This document shows positions 14,654 through 15,771 of a stretch of DNA of 15,771 bases, piece by piece (position 1 is the stretch's first letter; each line of letters opens with the position of its first letter). The position numbers and the translations under genes were made by a program. The notes below the pieces were generated by a model, which worked only from the letters and a program-made list of their open reading frames with translations, was not told the origin of the DNA and searched no databases. Source of the DNA: JBBRMW01 sp038239365 (GTDB taxonomy: Bacteria > Chloroflexota > Anaerolineae > Aggregatilineales > UBA2796); the NCBI GenBank assembly GCA_038239365.1, contig JBBSEU010000123.1, positions 1 through 15,771 of the forward strand, given 5' to 3'.

Positions 14654-15471
14654 AGCTGATGCAACCCTCAGACTCTGTCCCGCGCATCACGACGCCCAAA
14701 TCGGCGGGACTGCCCACGCTTGAAGTCCACAATATCGTGCGGAACTTTGGCGGGCTGGTGGCCGTGAACAACGTTTCGTTTGGCGTTCACAAAGACGAGA
14801 TTTTTGGCTTGATCGGCCCCAACGGCGCGGGCAAAACGACGCTGTTCAATATCATCACCGGGCTAACGATGCCCTCAAGTGGCCGATTAGTCTACGATGG
14901 CCGCGACTACACAGGCGAAAAGCCACACCAGATCGCACAAAAGGGCATCGCGCGCACGTTCCAGAATATTCGCTTGTTTGGCAACCTGACGGCGCTCGAA
15001 AACGTGATGATCGCGCGTCACACGCATACCCACAGTAATTTGATCACCGGGGTTTTTGGCTTGCCGCCGGGCCCCGCCGAAGAACGGCGCACTCGTGAAA
15101 AATCAATGGAACTGCTCGATCTGATCGGGCTGGCGGATCGGGCACAGATGCAGGCGCGAAACTTCGCGTATGGCGATCAGCGCCGTCTGGAGATCGCCCG
15201 CGCGCTGGCCTTAGAGCCGTCGCTGCTGCTGCTCGATGAACCCGCCGCCGGGATGAATACCAACGAAAAAGCCGGCCTGAGCGATTTTATACGAGGGGTG
15301 CGGAGCGATTTCCAACTGACTGTGCTGCTGATCGAGCATCATGTGCCGCTGGTGATGGGGCTGTGTGACCGGATTGCAGTGCTGCACTTTGGGGATTTGA
15401 TCGCGTTGGGTCAGCCCACCGCCGTGCAAAACGATCCGGCGGTGATTGAAGCCTATCTGGGGGATGAATAG
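14650..15471 (+). CDS. livG: branched-chain amino acid type ABC transporter, ATP-binding protein
   Basis: LivG is one of two cytoplasmic ATPases that power the LivHM channel. The 273-residue protein has Walker A GPNGAGKTT (56-64), the Q-loop TFQNIRLF (Gln105), a signature motif written FAYGDQRR (172-179) where LivG usually has LSYGQQRR, Walker B LLLLDEP (192-198), and the H-loop His230 in LIEHHV where EHD is more common. These changes are conservative and do not suggest loss of activity. An N-terminal tail of about 20 residues precedes the domain. The GTG at 14650 overlaps the livM stop; an ATG at 14659, three codons on, is an equally possible start. Confidence 0.92.
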   Translation: MKLMQPSDSVPRITTPKSAGLPTLEVHNIVRNFGGLVAVNNVSFGVHKDEIFGLIGPNGAGKTTLFNIITGLTMPSSGRLVYDGRDYTGEKPHQIAQKGIARTFQNIRLFGNLTALENVMIARHTHTHSNLITGVFGLPPGPAEERRTREKSMELLDLIGLADRAQMQARNFAYGDQRRLEIARALALEPSLLLLDEPAAGMNTNEKAGLSDFIRGVRSDFQLTVLLIEHHVPLVMGLCDRIAVLHFGDLIALGQPTAVQNDPAVIEAYLGDE

Positions 15472-15474
15472 CCC

Positions 15475-15771
15475 ATGCCGCAGCCGATCCTCGAAATTCA
15501 GGAATTATATGTTAACTACGGCGGTATTCAGGCGCTTGAGAATGTGAGCATGGTCATCCATCCGGGCGAAGTGGTGGCACTGATCGGGGCGAATGGCGCA
15601 GGCAAAACGACCACACTCCGCACCATTTCGCGCCTTATTACGCCGCGCAGTGGCCGCATTCTGTTCGAGGGGCGCGATATTAGCCGCCTGCGTCCTGATC
15701 AGATCGTGCGGATGGGAATCGCGCAATGTCCCGAAGGTCGCCGGATGCTCTCCCGGCAAACTGTTTATGAC
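15475..15771 (+). CDS. livF: branched-chain amino acid type ABC transporter, second ATP-binding protein (partial, 3' end outside window)
   Basis: The first 99 codons of the partner ATPase of LivG are present; the reading frame is open at the window end. MPQPILEIQELYVNYGGIQA leads into Walker A GANGAGKTT (38-46). CPEGRRMLSRQTVYD at the cut end is the typical LivF stretch just after the Q-loop region (usually CPEGRRIFPRLTV). The ATG at 15475 follows GGGGGA (15459-15464) and begins three bases after the livG stop. The rest of the NBD, including Walker B, should lie downstream. Confidence 0.93.
   Translation, partial: MPQPILEIQELYVNYGGIQALENVSMVIHPGEVVALIGANGAGKTTTLRTISRLITPRSGRILFEGRDISRLRPDQIVRMGIAQCPEGRRMLSRQTVYD

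Overview
The window reads as a piece of a bacterial chromosome with moderate to high G+C, dense operons and almost no spacer DNA. The combination of homoaconitase small subunit, homoisocitrate dehydrogenase and an ArgE/LysK-type M20 hydrolase points to the LysW-dependent alpha-aminoadipate lysine pathway. Together with RNase J and a Pro/Thr/Ala-rich linker behind an exported protein's signal peptide, this suggests a Chloroflexota-like organism. The phylum is inference; no rRNA or marker alignment was possible.

Region 1 (1-3101, + strand) is a tightly packed operon: a TPR protein, the homoaconitase small subunit (TAATG overlap), homoisocitrate dehydrogenase (ATGA overlap), a 62-residue very acidic protein with a SFPASDPPGW motif, and LysK. 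The two dehydratase/dehydrogenase steps make 2-oxoadipate from homocitrate, and LysK releases lysine from the LysW carrier. LysW itself and the large homoaconitase subunit are not in the window. Region 2 (3102-5019) is a 283-base spacer with a plausible promoter and a long leader, followed by a complete RNase J gene. A C-rich REP-like palindrome separates it from the convergent genes.

Region 3 (5085-8675, - strand) is a three-gene operon: a secreted alpha/beta hydrolase, a CelD/BcsL-type acetyltransferase and a polysaccharide deacetylase. It probably acts on a cell-surface or extracellular polysaccharide.

Region 4 (8796-15771, + strand) is a branched-chain amino acid type ABC importer in the order livK, livH, livM, livG, livF (the last cut off by the window end). 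Between livK and livH sits a foreign-looking two-gene module (10277-12654). It encodes a 601-residue protein with an N-terminal LQRSVGNRA motif, of the kind seen in DUF4157 and contractile-injection-system cargo proteins, and a PI3/4-kinase or actin-fragmin-kinase-like catalytic core (DRHxGN and IDND). This is followed, with a one-base TGATG overlap, by a 190-residue protein of no recognised family. The module has its own promoter-like sequence and a lower-G+C 5' part. Repeat-like DNA flanks it: a perfect 30-base palindrome on the left, and a palindrome fragment plus degenerate heptad repeats on the right. It is the best candidate here for an undescribed system: an effector-like kinase with a cognate partner inserted in a transport operon.
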